Position numbers and translations under genes: made by a program. Below, in pieces: positions 1 to 8,520 of a stretch of 64,000 bases of DNA. The notes under the pieces were generated by a model. That model had not been told where the DNA came from, made no database searches, and saw only the letters and a list, made by a program, of their open reading frames with translations. Source of the DNA: Coriobacteriia bacterium (GTDB lineage: Bacteria > Actinomycetota > Coriobacteriia > Coriobacteriales > Eggerthellaceae); the NCBI GenBank assembly GCA_030530215.1, contig JAUMVJ010000005.1, forward strand, positions 1 through 64,000, written 5' to 3'. Each line of letters begins with the position of its first letter. Position 1 is the first letter of the stretch.

Positions 1-153
1 GCAGCTTGGGCCTTGTGGCGTAAGGATTTGGTACGGAAAAACGTTACCATCCCCATGCGTCCATCATTTTTAGTGTTTAAGCTAAGTGGAAATTTAAACG
101 GCAGGGGACAACGTTTGCTCGACGCAGGCTTACTTAAAGCATATAAATGTTAG
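1..153 (+). CDS. C-terminal end of an upstream gene (partial)
   Basis: Frame 1 is open from the first base for 50 codons and ends at a TAG at 151-153. The tail is basic and mixed, and ends in LLDAGLLKAYKC. The next gene begins 8 bases after this stop, so the two were probably cotranscribed. The next gene is an envelope glycosyltransferase, so this may also be an envelope polymer gene, but the fragment is too short to identify its family. Confidence 0.5.
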   Translation, partial: AAWALWRKDLVRKNVTIPMRPSFLVFKLSGNLNGRGQRLLDAGLLKAYKC

Positions 154-161
154 GAATTACC

Positions 162-2816
162 ATGCCTACTGCTCCGGCGATTACTTTGATTATTCCTGTA
201 TATAACAAGGGGAAATATCTAAATGAATGCTTGGATTCCGTAAATAGGCAAAGTATAGACAAGTCGGAGCTTGAATTATTGCTTGTTAACGATGGTTCGA
301 CCGACAATAGCCTTGCTATTTGTGAGAAATTTGTTAACGGTGCTTCGTATGCTCGGGTGATTGATAAACCGAATGGTGGCGTGTCTTCGGCGCGAAACGC
401 GGGAATTCTTGCTGCGAAAGGAAGATATATTGCCTTTCTCGACGCGGATGACGCTTTAACTGAAGACTCGCTCGGGTCCATAGTGCATGCTTTTGACGGT
501 ATGGACAATGAAGTGGACCTTCTTGCATATCACCTTGCATATCATCATACAAACACAGGTGAGATCACCTATCACAAGCGTGACAAGTGGCTTAATAAGA
601 CTGGCGTTTACAAGTTGGCAGAAAACCCCAACATTTGCCAGACGACCATGAATGTCGTTGTCAAAAACAGGGCGGATGACCCCATCCTTTTTGACGAGTC
701 CTTAAGGATGGGCGAGGACCAGCATTTTGTAACCCGTCACTTACTCGATAAAGGCACAATCGGCTATTGCGCCGAGGCCGAATATTGCTATGTTCGCGAT
801 GGGGGAGGTGCCTCCACCATCGCGAACAGGCCTTTATTTGCCTATGAAGACATGATGCGCCTATATGAGTTCTTCATCGATGTGGCGGCGGATCGCCCTT
901 CAATGGCGGAGTATGCTCGTCAACTGTTGCTGCACAATATTTCCTGGCGGCTTAGTGGCGACATGCTGTTTCCCGATCATTTAACTGGTGAGGAATTCGA
1001 GCGTCAAAATGCGCGATTGACCGCGATCCTGAACCAGGTGCCAGCGGAATCTTACGGACGGTCTCCATTTCTCAAGCGCTGGCACAGGGCTTACCTTATG
1101 AAGCGTTATGGTTGCCTGGAAAAGGGCACAGAGATTTCTTTTGAGGGAAGGAAATCAACGGTTAGCTTTCCTTCGCGTGATTACACATGGAAGACCATAG
1201 CTCCAAAGTTGAGTGTTCTTCGCTTGATTGAGTGCAAGAATGCTTTTAAGGCAATGCTGCGCTTTGGTTGCCCGGTTTTTTACCTTGATGATCAAGTCTC
1301 TCTTGAGGTAAAGCTTGGCGGAACCTGGCAAAAGCTTGAGTTGGCGTGCTCGTCTTACGACTATTGGCAAGCGCATGAGAAGGTGTGCCGATTCTTTCAA
1401 GTCGCCTTCGAAATTCCCTTTGATGCACTTGATGCGGATTCTGAGGTCGAGTTTAGGTGCTTTGGCTCCAAGGGCATGGCAAAAGGTTTAACGCTTGAGC
1501 TCAATGAAAAGCTTATGGCTTGGCGCGCAAATTGTTCTGTGCGCAACGGGAGCTGGCTCTTTGCTAATTATTGCGTTTCTGCAAACGGGAAAAGACTCAA
1601 GTTTAAGCGCTTAGTGCTAAGGGATAAGTTGAAGCGGAGCTTGGCCGGAAAGCAGGCTCCCGCTTACTCGCTTAGGCAAAGGTATAAAAAGGCGCTCAAG
1701 CAGCACAAAGGCAAAGAGATCTGGATTTACGCCGATCTACCTTCTTCGCCGAGTGCCGGTAATGCTCTGCTTCAATTTGTGCACGATATTAAGCAAAACG
1801 ATGGCGTTGAACGTTTTTTCATTACCGATTGCGCCGATATGCTGTTGGACAAGTATCCGGAGCTCAAAGGTCATACGTTCGAGTGCGGCTCGGATGAGCA
1901 CAAGGTGGCTATGCTTGCTGCGTCTGTCTTGCTAACCTCGTACAAAGAGAAATGGATTTTTTATCCGTTTGATCACGAGGAATGGCTTGCTCTTGGCGAT
2001 TTTGCTCAAGCAAAAAGGATCGTGTATTTGCAGCACGGAATCCTTCATGCTCACATGCCTTGGTATTTAGGTTACGATCGAACTTTGTTTGATTATGCGG
2101 TTGTTTCTTCTTCAACGGAAAGCAAGATTTTACAGGGGGACTATGCATACCCCCGTGAAAGCCTGCTTGAAACGGGCGCACCGCGTTTAGATTTGCTTTC
2201 GGCAGGAGACGTGCCTAAGGCAAAGAAGATAGCGTGTATCCCTTCGTGGCGTAGTTGTCTGGTTGGAGGGAACGGTAAGCAGCGTTTAGCTGAGGACGAT
2301 CGTTTTTTGGTGTCGGCGTTCTATAAAGGATTGGTTGGGTTCCTTGATGCCGTGCATACTAGCGGGATTCTTGAGGAATATGGCTATCAGCTAGATGTGA
2401 AGCTGCACCCGAATTTCAAATGCTATGAGCAGCATTTCAACTTCGCTATTCCCAACGTCAACACAGTGTTTGAGGGGATTAACGAGGCGGAATATGCAGT
2501 GGCGATTACTGATTTTTCGTCGTACGTATACGACTTTATTTACTCTGGCGCTCGGGTAATGTACTTCCTTCCGGATGAAATGGAATTTCGTGGTGGCTTG
2601 AACCATTACCGCGAGCTGGAGATTCCCCTCGGCTCCTTTGGGCCTTATTCGTCCGATCCGGCTAAAGCTGCTGCTGATCTGAGGGGGATTTTAGCTTCTT
2701 TAGAGGCACGTAGTCCGTCCCCTTATCGGAAAAAGGCGGAATCCTTCTTCCTTCATCGTGACTTTCAAGCGCGCGATAGGTTGTATGAGGTTTTGTCTGA
2801 TCTTGATGTGTACTAG
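162..2816 (+). CDS. GT2 glycosyltransferase fused to a CDP-glycerol glycerophosphotransferase-like domain
   Basis: A two-domain envelope polymer enzyme of 884 residues. The first ~230 residues are a GT-A family 2 glycosyltransferase: they open with ITLIIPVYNKGKYL, continue with LLVNDGSTDNS, and hold the metal/nucleotide-sugar motif FLDADDA near residue 95. The C-terminal ~370 residues resemble TagB/TagF glycerophosphotransferases, with the block YLQHGILHAHMPW near residue 623 and a later ITDFSSYVYDF segment. The likely product is a teichoic-acid-like or decorated wall polymer made on the inner membrane face. The start at 162 is chosen because AGGA stands 6 bases before it and the GT2 fold begins at once; an upstream ATG at 147 has no ribosome site and overlaps the preceding gene. 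The acceptor and sugar donor cannot be told. Confidence 0.85.
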   Translation: MPTAPAITLIIPVYNKGKYLNECLDSVNRQSIDKSELELLLVNDGSTDNSLAICEKFVNGASYARVIDKPNGGVSSARNAGILAAKGRYIAFLDADDALTEDSLGSIVHAFDGMDNEVDLLAYHLAYHHTNTGEITYHKRDKWLNKTGVYKLAENPNICQTTMNVVVKNRADDPILFDESLRMGEDQHFVTRHLLDKGTIGYCAEAEYCYVRDGGGASTIANRPLFAYEDMMRLYEFFIDVAADRPSMAEYARQLLLHNISWRLSGDMLFPDHLTGEEFERQNARLTAILNQVPAESYGRSPFLKRWHRAYLMKRYGCLEKGTEISFEGRKSTVSFPSRDYTWKTIAPKLSVLRLIECKNAFKAMLRFGCPVFYLDDQVSLEVKLGGTWQKLELACSSYDYWQAHEKVCRFFQVAFEIPFDALDADSEVEFRCFGSKGMAKGLTLELNEKLMAWRANCSVRNGSWLFANYCVSANGKRLKFKRLVLRDKLKRSLAGKQAPAYSLRQRYKKALKQHKGKEIWIYADLPSSPSAGNALLQFVHDIKQNDGVERFFITDCADMLLDKYPELKGHTFECGSDEHKVAMLAASVLLTSYKEKWIFYPFDHEEWLALGDFAQAKRIVYLQHGILHAHMPWYLGYDRTLFDYAVVSSSTESKILQGDYAYPRESLLETGAPRLDLLSAGDVPKAKKIACIPSWRSCLVGGNGKQRLAEDDRFLVSAFYKGLVGFLDAVHTSGILEEYGYQLDVKLHPNFKCYEQHFNFAIPNVNTVFEGINEAEYAVAITDFSSYVYDFIYSGARVMYFLPDEMEFRGGLNHYRELEIPLGSFGPYSSDPAKAAADLRGILASLEARSPSPYRKKAESFFLHRDFQARDRLYEVLSDLDVY

Positions 2817-3030
2817 GTGACTATTGCAGCCTTGTAAGCTGGGTTGCCAATTAAAAAGGCGGGAGTTCGATGGGGGGTTCGAGTTTGAAGCTTGAGCAAA
2901 GCGCGTGTTCGAGCTTGTTGAATACATCTGTAAATACAAAGTGGACAAATGCCCCCGTTCCTCTTTTCTGGCTTATAGTAAAAATTAGAGGATTTATCGA
3001 CATCGATATTTGCAAGGAGAACATACTTCT

Positions 3031-4416
3031 ATGGGGGCGTTTTGTAAGCGTATGTTTGAGGATTGGCGCGGCAGCCTATCGTTTGTTTTGACGATAATGG
3101 TATTGAGCCTTTTGCTTTGCTGCACGCGTACGGCATTTGCCTCTGACTGGTCTGATACTCTTTATGCGAGCGTTTATTCGACAAGCGATAAAAGCATCAC
3201 ACTGAAGTGGTCTAACTTGACCGGTAAAACCGTAGATAAGTATGTTGTCTATAAGGCGAAGGGCGATAAAAAAGGCAAAAAGCTTAAGACGCTGTCCGCC
3301 ACAGCAACTAAATATAAAGTTGCTAAATTGAAAAAAAATAAGAAATATAGCTTTGTTGTGGTTGCCAAGCTAGCCGGCGGAAAGAGCGTTCGATCACTAG
3401 TTGTCAACGCGAAGGCGCAAGGTAGAAGTAAGAGTCGAAATGTGAAGAAAGTCACTCCGAAGTGCTCTGCGCTTGTGCTGAAGGAACTTGGATCTAAGCA
3501 ATTAACAGCTAAAGTTGCTACGTATAGCGGCAAGAAGGCTTTCGATAAAAAAATCCGTTTTGTTTCCAGCAATTCAAAAATAGCCAAGGTCTCGTCTGAC
3601 GGTCATGTCTCCGCGATAGCGCCAGGCACTTGCTATGTGTATTCGGTTGCTCATACCGGTGAAATAGGCAAGACGAAAGTTGTAGTCAATCAAGGGTTGC
3701 TTGTTCTTGGTTATCACGGTGTTGCAACCGATTGGGAAAAGCAAAATCTTTATCCCAATGACAAGTTCACCATCACGCTTGGCACCTTCGAGAAGCAATT
3801 GAAGAGGCTTCACGATAAGGGCTACAAGACAATAAGTTGCGAAGAATATTATCAATGGATGAAGGGGAAAATCTCCCTACCGAAGCGGACTGTCCTTATA
3901 ACCTTCGATGACGCTCGTTACTGCGCGGTCAAGAACGCACCGGCGGTTCTTAAGAAGTATGGAATGAAATCTACTTGGTTTGTTATTGGCAAGCGCACTG
4001 CTACTTCCGATGGGACTGACGCTCATCGCTACACTGCAACCGTCGATGATTTGACGCAAATGATTGACGAGTATTCTGGCGTCGAGCTGCAGGGGCATTC
4101 TTATGGGCTTCATGACACCGATAGTGTCGGAAAGGCTCTGATTTACTCTAAGAGCTATGAAGACGTTTTGGATGATTTTTCGCAGTTGAACAGCTTTGCC
4201 AGTAAATCGGGGCTAGGGAATTTCAAATATTTTGCATACCCTTATGGTTCCGATCCGGAATGGTATAGGAAGGGCGTAAAGGACTCTGGGGTTAAAGCCG
4301 CATTTGGTTTTGGTGATGACGCCTTAGCCGCAAAGACCGATAACATTTATGCGATTTCGCGCGTGGGTGTTAGAACTACAACCACAGATTCCGTATTTAA
4401 TAAGTGGGTTCGGTGA
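3031..4416 (+). CDS. Secreted polysaccharide deacetylase (CE4) with FN3-like and Big2-like domains
   Basis: A predicted extracellular carbohydrate esterase of 461 residues. It starts with a signal peptide (basic start, hydrophobic stretch, AFAS cleavage region near residue 38). A lysine-rich FN3-like domain follows (~45-125), then a Big2-like Ig domain (~145-225) containing the typical SSNSKIAKVSSDG pattern, and then a NodB deacetylase domain (~235-455). The metal motif appears as LITFDDA near residue 288 and the second His motif as GHSYGLH near 355. CE4 enzymes remove N-acetyl groups from peptidoglycan or other glycans. The ATG at 3031 has AAGGAGA upstream; a TTG at 3010 would put the ribosome site inside the gene. 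A strong inverted repeat follows the stop codon. Confidence 0.85.
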   Translation: MGAFCKRMFEDWRGSLSFVLTIMVLSLLLCCTRTAFASDWSDTLYASVYSTSDKSITLKWSNLTGKTVDKYVVYKAKGDKKGKKLKTLSATATKYKVAKLKKNKKYSFVVVAKLAGGKSVRSLVVNAKAQGRSKSRNVKKVTPKCSALVLKELGSKQLTAKVATYSGKKAFDKKIRFVSSNSKIAKVSSDGHVSAIAPGTCYVYSVAHTGEIGKTKVVVNQGLLVLGYHGVATDWEKQNLYPNDKFTITLGTFEKQLKRLHDKGYKTISCEEYYQWMKGKISLPKRTVLITFDDARYCAVKNAPAVLKKYGMKSTWFVIGKRTATSDGTDAHRYTATVDDLTQMIDEYSGVELQGHSYGLHDTDSVGKALIYSKSYEDVLDDFSQLNSFASKSGLGNFKYFAYPYGSDPEWYRKGVKDSGVKAAFGFGDDALAAKTDNIYAISRVGVRTTTTDSVFNKWVR

Positions 4417-4421
4417 GTGAA

Positions 4422-4460
4422 AATATCGCCGGTCGGTTAGCGAAACCGGCCGGCGATATT
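4422..4460. terminator. Bidirectional terminator between convergent genes
   Basis: AATATCGCCGG pairs with CCGGCGATATT, and the stem extends inward through CGGTT/AACCG around a 4-base loop. The flanks are A- and T-rich on both sides, so it can serve the deacetylase gene on the plus strand and the membrane-protein pair on the minus strand. Confidence 0.8.
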
Positions 4461-4461
4461 G

Positions 4462-4671
4462 TTAGCGCTTGTTGCGTAGGTTTCTCTTTGCTTGAAGGGA
4501 TTGGCGGAAGCCATCGGAGATAGCCCAAGCCGAAGCGATGATGAGGGCAAAGCCGACATTGATCTCCCAGGCGATTGATCCGGTTGCAATGAGGTTGCTT
4601 ATTCCGAGTACGATGAAAGCCCCAATACCGCCAAAGGCGTACTTGCCGATTGTTCTAAGTATATCTTCCAT
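4462..4671 (-). CDS. Small two-helix membrane protein
   Basis: A 69-residue protein with two hydrophobic segments (about residues 13-32 and 36-55) and a basic tail (QAKRNLRNKR), which suggests an inner-membrane protein with a cytoplasmic C-terminus. I do not recognise a family. Its ATG lies 2 bases after the stop of the larger upstream membrane gene, so the two form a translationally coupled pair. Confidence 0.6.
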   Translation of the reverse strand: MEDILRTIGKYAFGGIGAFIVLGISNLIATGSIAWEINVGFALIIASAWAISDGFRQSLQAKRNLRNKR

Positions 4672-4673
4672 GC

Positions 4674-5297
4674 TTACATCACTTCCGTTTTGGCAATCTT
4701 TGGTTTACGGAGCGTTGGCTTTTCACTTGCTACCAAGAAGGTGCAAATGCAATTGAGCAACGTGAACAGGAGGCTTATGGCCGAGATGGGTTCGCTAACG
4801 CCAACAAATAAATTCACCGCAATGAAGAACGCCATCGAAGCGATGCCTAGTATGGCGAGCAGAGCGTAATAGGCATACGGCGCTCTATCGTCGTACATCC
4901 AGTTGAATCCGACCAAGTTGATGCAAATCGAGATTATGGCAACGAAAAGGCAGAACAACGCTTCGATTCGCAGCAAAAAGGCAAAATCCCAGCCGTTCAA
5001 TTGTGTGCCGCCAGTGGCGACGAGCTCGATATAGCTGTACTCCTGCCCTTGAAAATAGGAAAAAACGCAGCAGAATAAGGCAAAAAGTGCGATAGCCAGA
5101 CCACCAACGAAGTAGATGTTGAGCAGATTATGCAGCATTTTGCGCACTTGGGTCATAGGATAGCCATCGTCGCCGAGCTTGTTTCCATCGGCATCGTAAT
5201 TGACTACCTGGATTTTGCGCTTTGCCGGTGCATCGTCGTTAAGTGGTTTGTTCCAATAAGCCTTTTTTGACTTCTGTTTTTCTTTTTTTTGCGACAT
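4674..5297 (-). CDS. Polytopic membrane protein of unknown function
   Basis: A 207-residue protein with a long basic cytoplasmic N-terminus (MSQKKEKQKSKKAYWNKP) followed by about four hydrophobic helices, the last near residues 160-185. The start at 5297 is preceded by GGAG at 5 bases. An upstream in-frame ATG at 5312 would lie before this ribosome site. It is the first gene of a two-gene minus-strand unit that converges on the deacetylase gene. No catalytic motif or named family was recognised. Confidence 0.65.
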   Translation of the reverse strand: MSQKKEKQKSKKAYWNKPLNDDAPAKRKIQVVNYDADGNKLGDDGYPMTQVRKMLHNLLNIYFVGGLAIALFALFCCVFSYFQGQEYSYIELVATGGTQLNGWDFAFLLRIEALFCLFVAIISICINLVGFNWMYDDRAPYAYYALLAILGIASMAFFIAVNLFVGVSEPISAISLLFTLLNCICTFLVASEKPTLRKPKIAKTEVM

Positions 5298-5661
5298 GGG
5301 CACTCCAATCATCCGAAATCAATTGGGATTGGGGGAGCCCCGTTGCGATCTTTGACTGCAACGTCCCCTCGATAAAGCAGTGTAAGGGTGAACGCGTTCT
5401 CTTTTCTTGCTTAGACGGGAAAGCCTATAGCTTTTTGTAATACGTCGCCCTGGATGCCCAATAAAACGCAATTTGCGAGGGTATCGGTAAAGACGAAATA
5501 CTCATGACGTGCTCAAAAGCATGAACTGAACATGTTCAATTTGCTTGAGTGCAAGGAGGGATCGTGCGCTTTCCTTGGCTATAGAGGGTTGCCTGAAAGC
5601 GTGGCGATTAATATCGCAAAACCCCGAGGATTGGGGTTGGGAAAAGAAAGGTGGTTGAGTT
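5298..5661. other. Divergent intergenic region upstream of the MFS transporter
   Basis: About 360 bases without a convincing gene. It holds the palindrome TGAACATGTTCA at 5527-5538 and, just before the transporter ribosome site, two small hairpins: GCGAT/ATCGC at 5604-5617, and AACCCC/GGGGTT at 5619-5638 with a GAGG-containing loop. The rest must include promoters for both directions, but no clear -35/-10 pair could be assigned. Confidence 0.6.
5527..5538. promoter_or_regulatory. GAAC-NN-GTTC operator-like palindrome (MFS gene)
   Basis: A perfect 12-base palindrome, TGAACATGTTCA, centred 129.5 bases before the MFS start codon. The same GAAC-NN-GTTC core occurs upstream of both intact shikimate dehydrogenase genes (12556-12569 and 14978-14987). 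The binding factor is unknown. One of the local LysR proteins is an obvious candidate, although the compact shape is not the classic T-N11-A box. Confidence 0.55.
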
Positions 5662-7062
5662 ATGGCTGCTTCCGAACTGCAAAGCTCGTATCACGGCATC
5701 GCTGCTCGCTTGGACCGTCTTCCTATCACAGGCTTCCACAAGAAGATCATGTGGCTACTTGCAGGCATTACGTTCTGCGACTCTATTGACATGAACATTG
5801 GTGGACCTATCATCGCGCAGTTACTGGCTACTGGCTGGTCTGATGCTGGTCTAAACTCCCTGTTCGTATCAATCACGATGGTTGGTTATTTCTTCGGCGG
5901 TCTTTTGGCAGGCGCCCTTTCCGATGGCATTGGCCGCAAAAAGTCGGCTGTCATTTGTACCGTCATTTTCACTATTGGCTGCTTCGCCGCTGCCTTCTCC
6001 CCTGACATGCACTTCCTGATTGGTTGCCGCTTTGTTATGGGCCTGGGCCTTGGTACTGCATTCCCCGCAGGTTATTCTGCTTTGACCGAGTTTACCCCTG
6101 CTTCCAAGCGTGGTAAGTATCAGTCCTATGTTGGCTTGATTGCTAACTCCGGCGTTTTGGTCGCATCGTTCTTGAATCTTATTATTCTGCCCATCGCTGG
6201 CTGGCGCCCCGTCTTTATTGTCGCTGGCATCATGGGTGCTTTCGTTGTGATTATGTGCATCATCTTCCTCGACGAGTCACCTCGTTGGCTGGCCATGATG
6301 GGTCGCAATGATGAAGCGGAAGCTTTGGTTTCCGGCTATGAGGCCAAGATCAAAGCTCAAGGTAAAGATTTTCCTGAGGTTACTGAGGAGGAGATTCGTC
6401 AGCGCGAGGCGGCTGAGAACGTAAAGCAGCTTCCTTGGAGCTTCCTCTTCAAAAAGAAGATGATTACTCGTACCTTGACAGCTATGTTCCTGTGCTTTGC
6501 GATGAACGCATGTGTCTACACGGTCGCTACTTGGACGCCAACCATTTTCGTTATGCGTGGTTTTGACGTTACCTACTCCACTATGATGACTGTTGTTATG
6601 CAGCTGGGTATTCCCGTGGCTGTTGGCGCTCTGACTTTCTATGTTGAGAAAGTCAACCGCAAGACCATCTTGATTGTCACTTATGTGCTGATTGCCATTA
6701 TCGGCTTTGCGTGGTCCTGCATCCCTGCCGACCAAACCACGCTGATTATGTTCTGCGGCTTCCTGGTCTGCTGCGTTACCTATACCAATTCGGTTACGAC
6801 TTCTGCAATTTATTTGTCTGAGCCTTTCCCGACTGCTTGTCGTATCCGTGGTGCAGGTATCGCTAACGCGTTTGGTCGTATCGCCGGCATCCTTTCTCCG
6901 ATCTGGATTACTGCACTGCTCAACTCGACGTTTGGCGCCACTGGCGTATATGCCGTAAATGCGGCCATTGCAATCTTCGTTGCTGTTTGGGTTGCCATTT
7001 TCGGTGTCGAGACCCGCGGTCGTACTCTCGAGGAAGTTACTGCTGGTCTGCTGGACGATTAA
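5662..7062 (+). CDS. MFS transporter, sugar/aromatic acid:H+ symporter type
   Basis: A 466-residue permease with about 12 hydrophobic helices. The first inter-helix loop carries the MFS signature as GALSDGIGRKKSA (residues ~88-100), and the RGKYQS and DESPRW motifs are typical of the sugar-porter/AAHS branch. Members with a similar N-terminal arrangement take up shikimate, quinate or benzoates with protons. The ribosome site GAAAGG precedes the ATG. A strong terminator separates it from the VOC gene 100 bases downstream. Nearby SDH genes and a shared upstream palindrome suggest that the substrate is an alicyclic hydroxy acid; this is inference from context. Confidence 0.8.
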   Translation: MAASELQSSYHGIAARLDRLPITGFHKKIMWLLAGITFCDSIDMNIGGPIIAQLLATGWSDAGLNSLFVSITMVGYFFGGLLAGALSDGIGRKKSAVICTVIFTIGCFAAAFSPDMHFLIGCRFVMGLGLGTAFPAGYSALTEFTPASKRGKYQSYVGLIANSGVLVASFLNLIILPIAGWRPVFIVAGIMGAFVVIMCIIFLDESPRWLAMMGRNDEAEALVSGYEAKIKAQGKDFPEVTEEEIRQREAAENVKQLPWSFLFKKKMITRTLTAMFLCFAMNACVYTVATWTPTIFVMRGFDVTYSTMMTVVMQLGIPVAVGALTFYVEKVNRKTILIVTYVLIAIIGFAWSCIPADQTTLIMFCGFLVCCVTYTNSVTTSAIYLSEPFPTACRIRGAGIANAFGRIAGILSPIWITALLNSTFGATGVYAVNAAIAIFVAVWVAIFGVETRGRTLEEVTAGLLDD

Positions 7063-7099
7063 TTTTTGAAGCGCCTCCATCCCTCTTGTTGACGCTTGT

Positions 7100-7129
7100 G
7101 GGCGGGGCTTCGTGCCCCGCCCGTTTTGT
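7100..7129 (+). terminator. Intrinsic terminator after the MFS gene
   Basis: GGGCGGGGC and GCCCCGCCC pair around a TTCGT loop, followed by GTTTTGTTT. The VOC gene starts only 33 bases downstream, so its expression probably depends on read-through of this hairpin. Confidence 0.85.
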
Positions 7130-7161
7130 TTGAATTGCATTAAAGGAAGGATGGGATAGCC

Positions 7162-7692
7162 ATGAGCTACGAAGACCTTAAAAATGATACCGAGCTGTTC
7201 GAATACCTTGGACCTATTGTGCAGGTCGGAATAGTCGTTAAAAGCAATGAAGATATCAAGAAAGGAATGAGGAAGGTGTTTGGGCTTGATCCCAGCGCTG
7301 AGAGCGAAAACACCTATGTTGATACCTGGTACCGCAACCCTGAAACGGGGAACGTGGGCATTATTGACGCTCCGGTAGATGCTTTGTTCTATAGAATGTT
7401 TAACGTTGAACTTGAGTTCTTGGCTCCACGTGGCAATACGGATACGGTTTGGCACGATTACCTGAAAGAAACCGGCTTGCTCGAGCCTAGCAAGAACCCC
7501 GGTCACTCATTGCACCATCTTCGTTTCAACGTCTTAGACAATGACCATGCAACTGAGCTTCTTGAGGCACGAGGCATCAAGAAATACATGGAGGGCAGGT
7601 CTTTGGTGGATCCTACCGCCAAGTTCACCTATTACGACGCCATTGATCAGCTTGGTTTTGTTGTTGAATGCGTGACCGCACCTAAGGAATAG
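7162..7692 (+). CDS. VOC (glyoxalase/epimerase-fold) family protein
   Basis: A 176-residue protein with two beta-alpha-beta-beta-beta repeats of the vicinal-oxygen-chelate superfamily. Repeat 1 begins VQVGIVVKSNEDIKKGM and ends at the metal-type glutamate in ELEFLAP. Repeat 2 begins LHHLRFNV and ends at VVECVTA. This is the layout of methylmalonyl-CoA epimerase-like proteins, except that the first metal histidine is replaced by Gln (VQVGIVV). The paralogue at 17927 has the same Gln. AAGGAAGG precedes the start. The enzyme probably acts on an intermediate of the local acid-degradation pathway, but the reaction is unknown. Confidence 0.75.
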   Translation: MSYEDLKNDTELFEYLGPIVQVGIVVKSNEDIKKGMRKVFGLDPSAESENTYVDTWYRNPETGNVGIIDAPVDALFYRMFNVELEFLAPRGNTDTVWHDYLKETGLLEPSKNPGHSLHHLRFNVLDNDHATELLEARGIKKYMEGRSLVDPTAKFTYYDAIDQLGFVVECVTAPKE

Positions 7693-7822
7693 GGTTTAGG
7701 ATGCTTGGGCTGACGTTAAAGATATTTAGAGCTTCGGCTTAGCTTCGGCTCTTTGACTGTTCACCGCAGCTGCCGGAGGGGTGGTTGCTTTAGGCTATAT
7801 GAGTCTTGCTGAGGGGCTAACT

Positions 7823-8302
7823 ATGGATGATAAGGAATTCGAGGATTATGTCGGGGTTGCGCCTTTAGGCTATTCGTCTGAGTTTTTGAAGGGTGATGTA
7901 GGCAATTACCACAGATTCCGACTCGATTTAAGATACGCTTTGGGCGAATATGGCGTTGTCAAAGACAAGATCATAGTAAGCCGAGCGAAAAAGCAGATGG
8001 CCAAAGATGCGATTGCGTTCCTTATGCCTATGCGAATTAAGCTGGAAGATCCCGATGTGGCCTGGATGGCCATCGACTCTTGCAACGATAAAGACTTTGA
8101 GTTGATTTCGAGGTACGTGCTTAATCTCAGGCACGATTGCATTCCTTCGCTCATGAGACTTTGCGCATATACCAAGTACTCAGGCGAGAGCACTAGAGAG
8201 ACAATCGATTCCTTCCCGGAGTTTTTGCGCTACGGTAAGGCCGAAGATCGCTTCAAAGGCGTGCTGGAAAGAGAGTTCGATAGGCGTCGGGTCAAGCGTT
8301 AA
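7823..8302 (+). CDS. Hypothetical protein
   Basis: A soluble, charged 159-residue protein with no signal or membrane segment and no family I recognise. It looks largely helical, with a central DVAWMAIDSCNDKDFELI stretch and a basic C-terminus (REFDRRRVKR). The ATG at 7823 has GAGGGG 6 bases upstream. The in-frame GTG at 7781 and ATG at 7799 are badly placed relative to the GGAGGGG at 7775. It lies between the VOC and oxidoreductase genes and is followed by its own terminator. Confidence 0.6.
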   Translation: MDDKEFEDYVGVAPLGYSSEFLKGDVGNYHRFRLDLRYALGEYGVVKDKIIVSRAKKQMAKDAIAFLMPMRIKLEDPDVAWMAIDSCNDKDFELISRYVLNLRHDCIPSLMRLCAYTKYSGESTRETIDSFPEFLRYGKAEDRFKGVLEREFDRRRVKR

Positions 8303-8323
8303 TACATTGCTCTAACTTCCTCG

Positions 8324-8365
8324 TAGCCCCAGGTGAGAACGTTAACCTGGGGCTATTACTTTTTG
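8324..8365 (+). terminator. Intrinsic terminator
   Basis: AGCCCCAGGT pairs with ACCTGGGGCT and is followed by ATTACTTTTTG. It ends the hypothetical gene at 7823-8302. Confidence 0.8.
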
Positions 8366-8448
8366 CAATAGGGGACCTCTAATTCGCCTCCAAGACTATT
8401 AGCGGGCATTCCTTCGATGCTGGATTATCGAATTAAGGGTTAGCGCTA

Positions 8449-8475
8449 CTCATCTTGGCAAATAAAGAAGATGAG
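8449..8475 (+). promoter_or_regulatory. Leader hairpin before the Gfo/Idh/MocA gene
   Basis: CTCATCTT and AAGATGAG form an 8-base stem around an 11-base loop, ~45 bases before the start codon. A GCGAGGGG stretch and the AGGAGGGAA ribosome site follow. Other genes of this region also have hairpins just ahead of their ribosome sites. Function unknown. Confidence 0.35.
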
Positions 8476-8520
8476 CAGCGAGGGGTCTAGCCCACGAGTC
8501 CATTAGTAGGAGGGAATACC

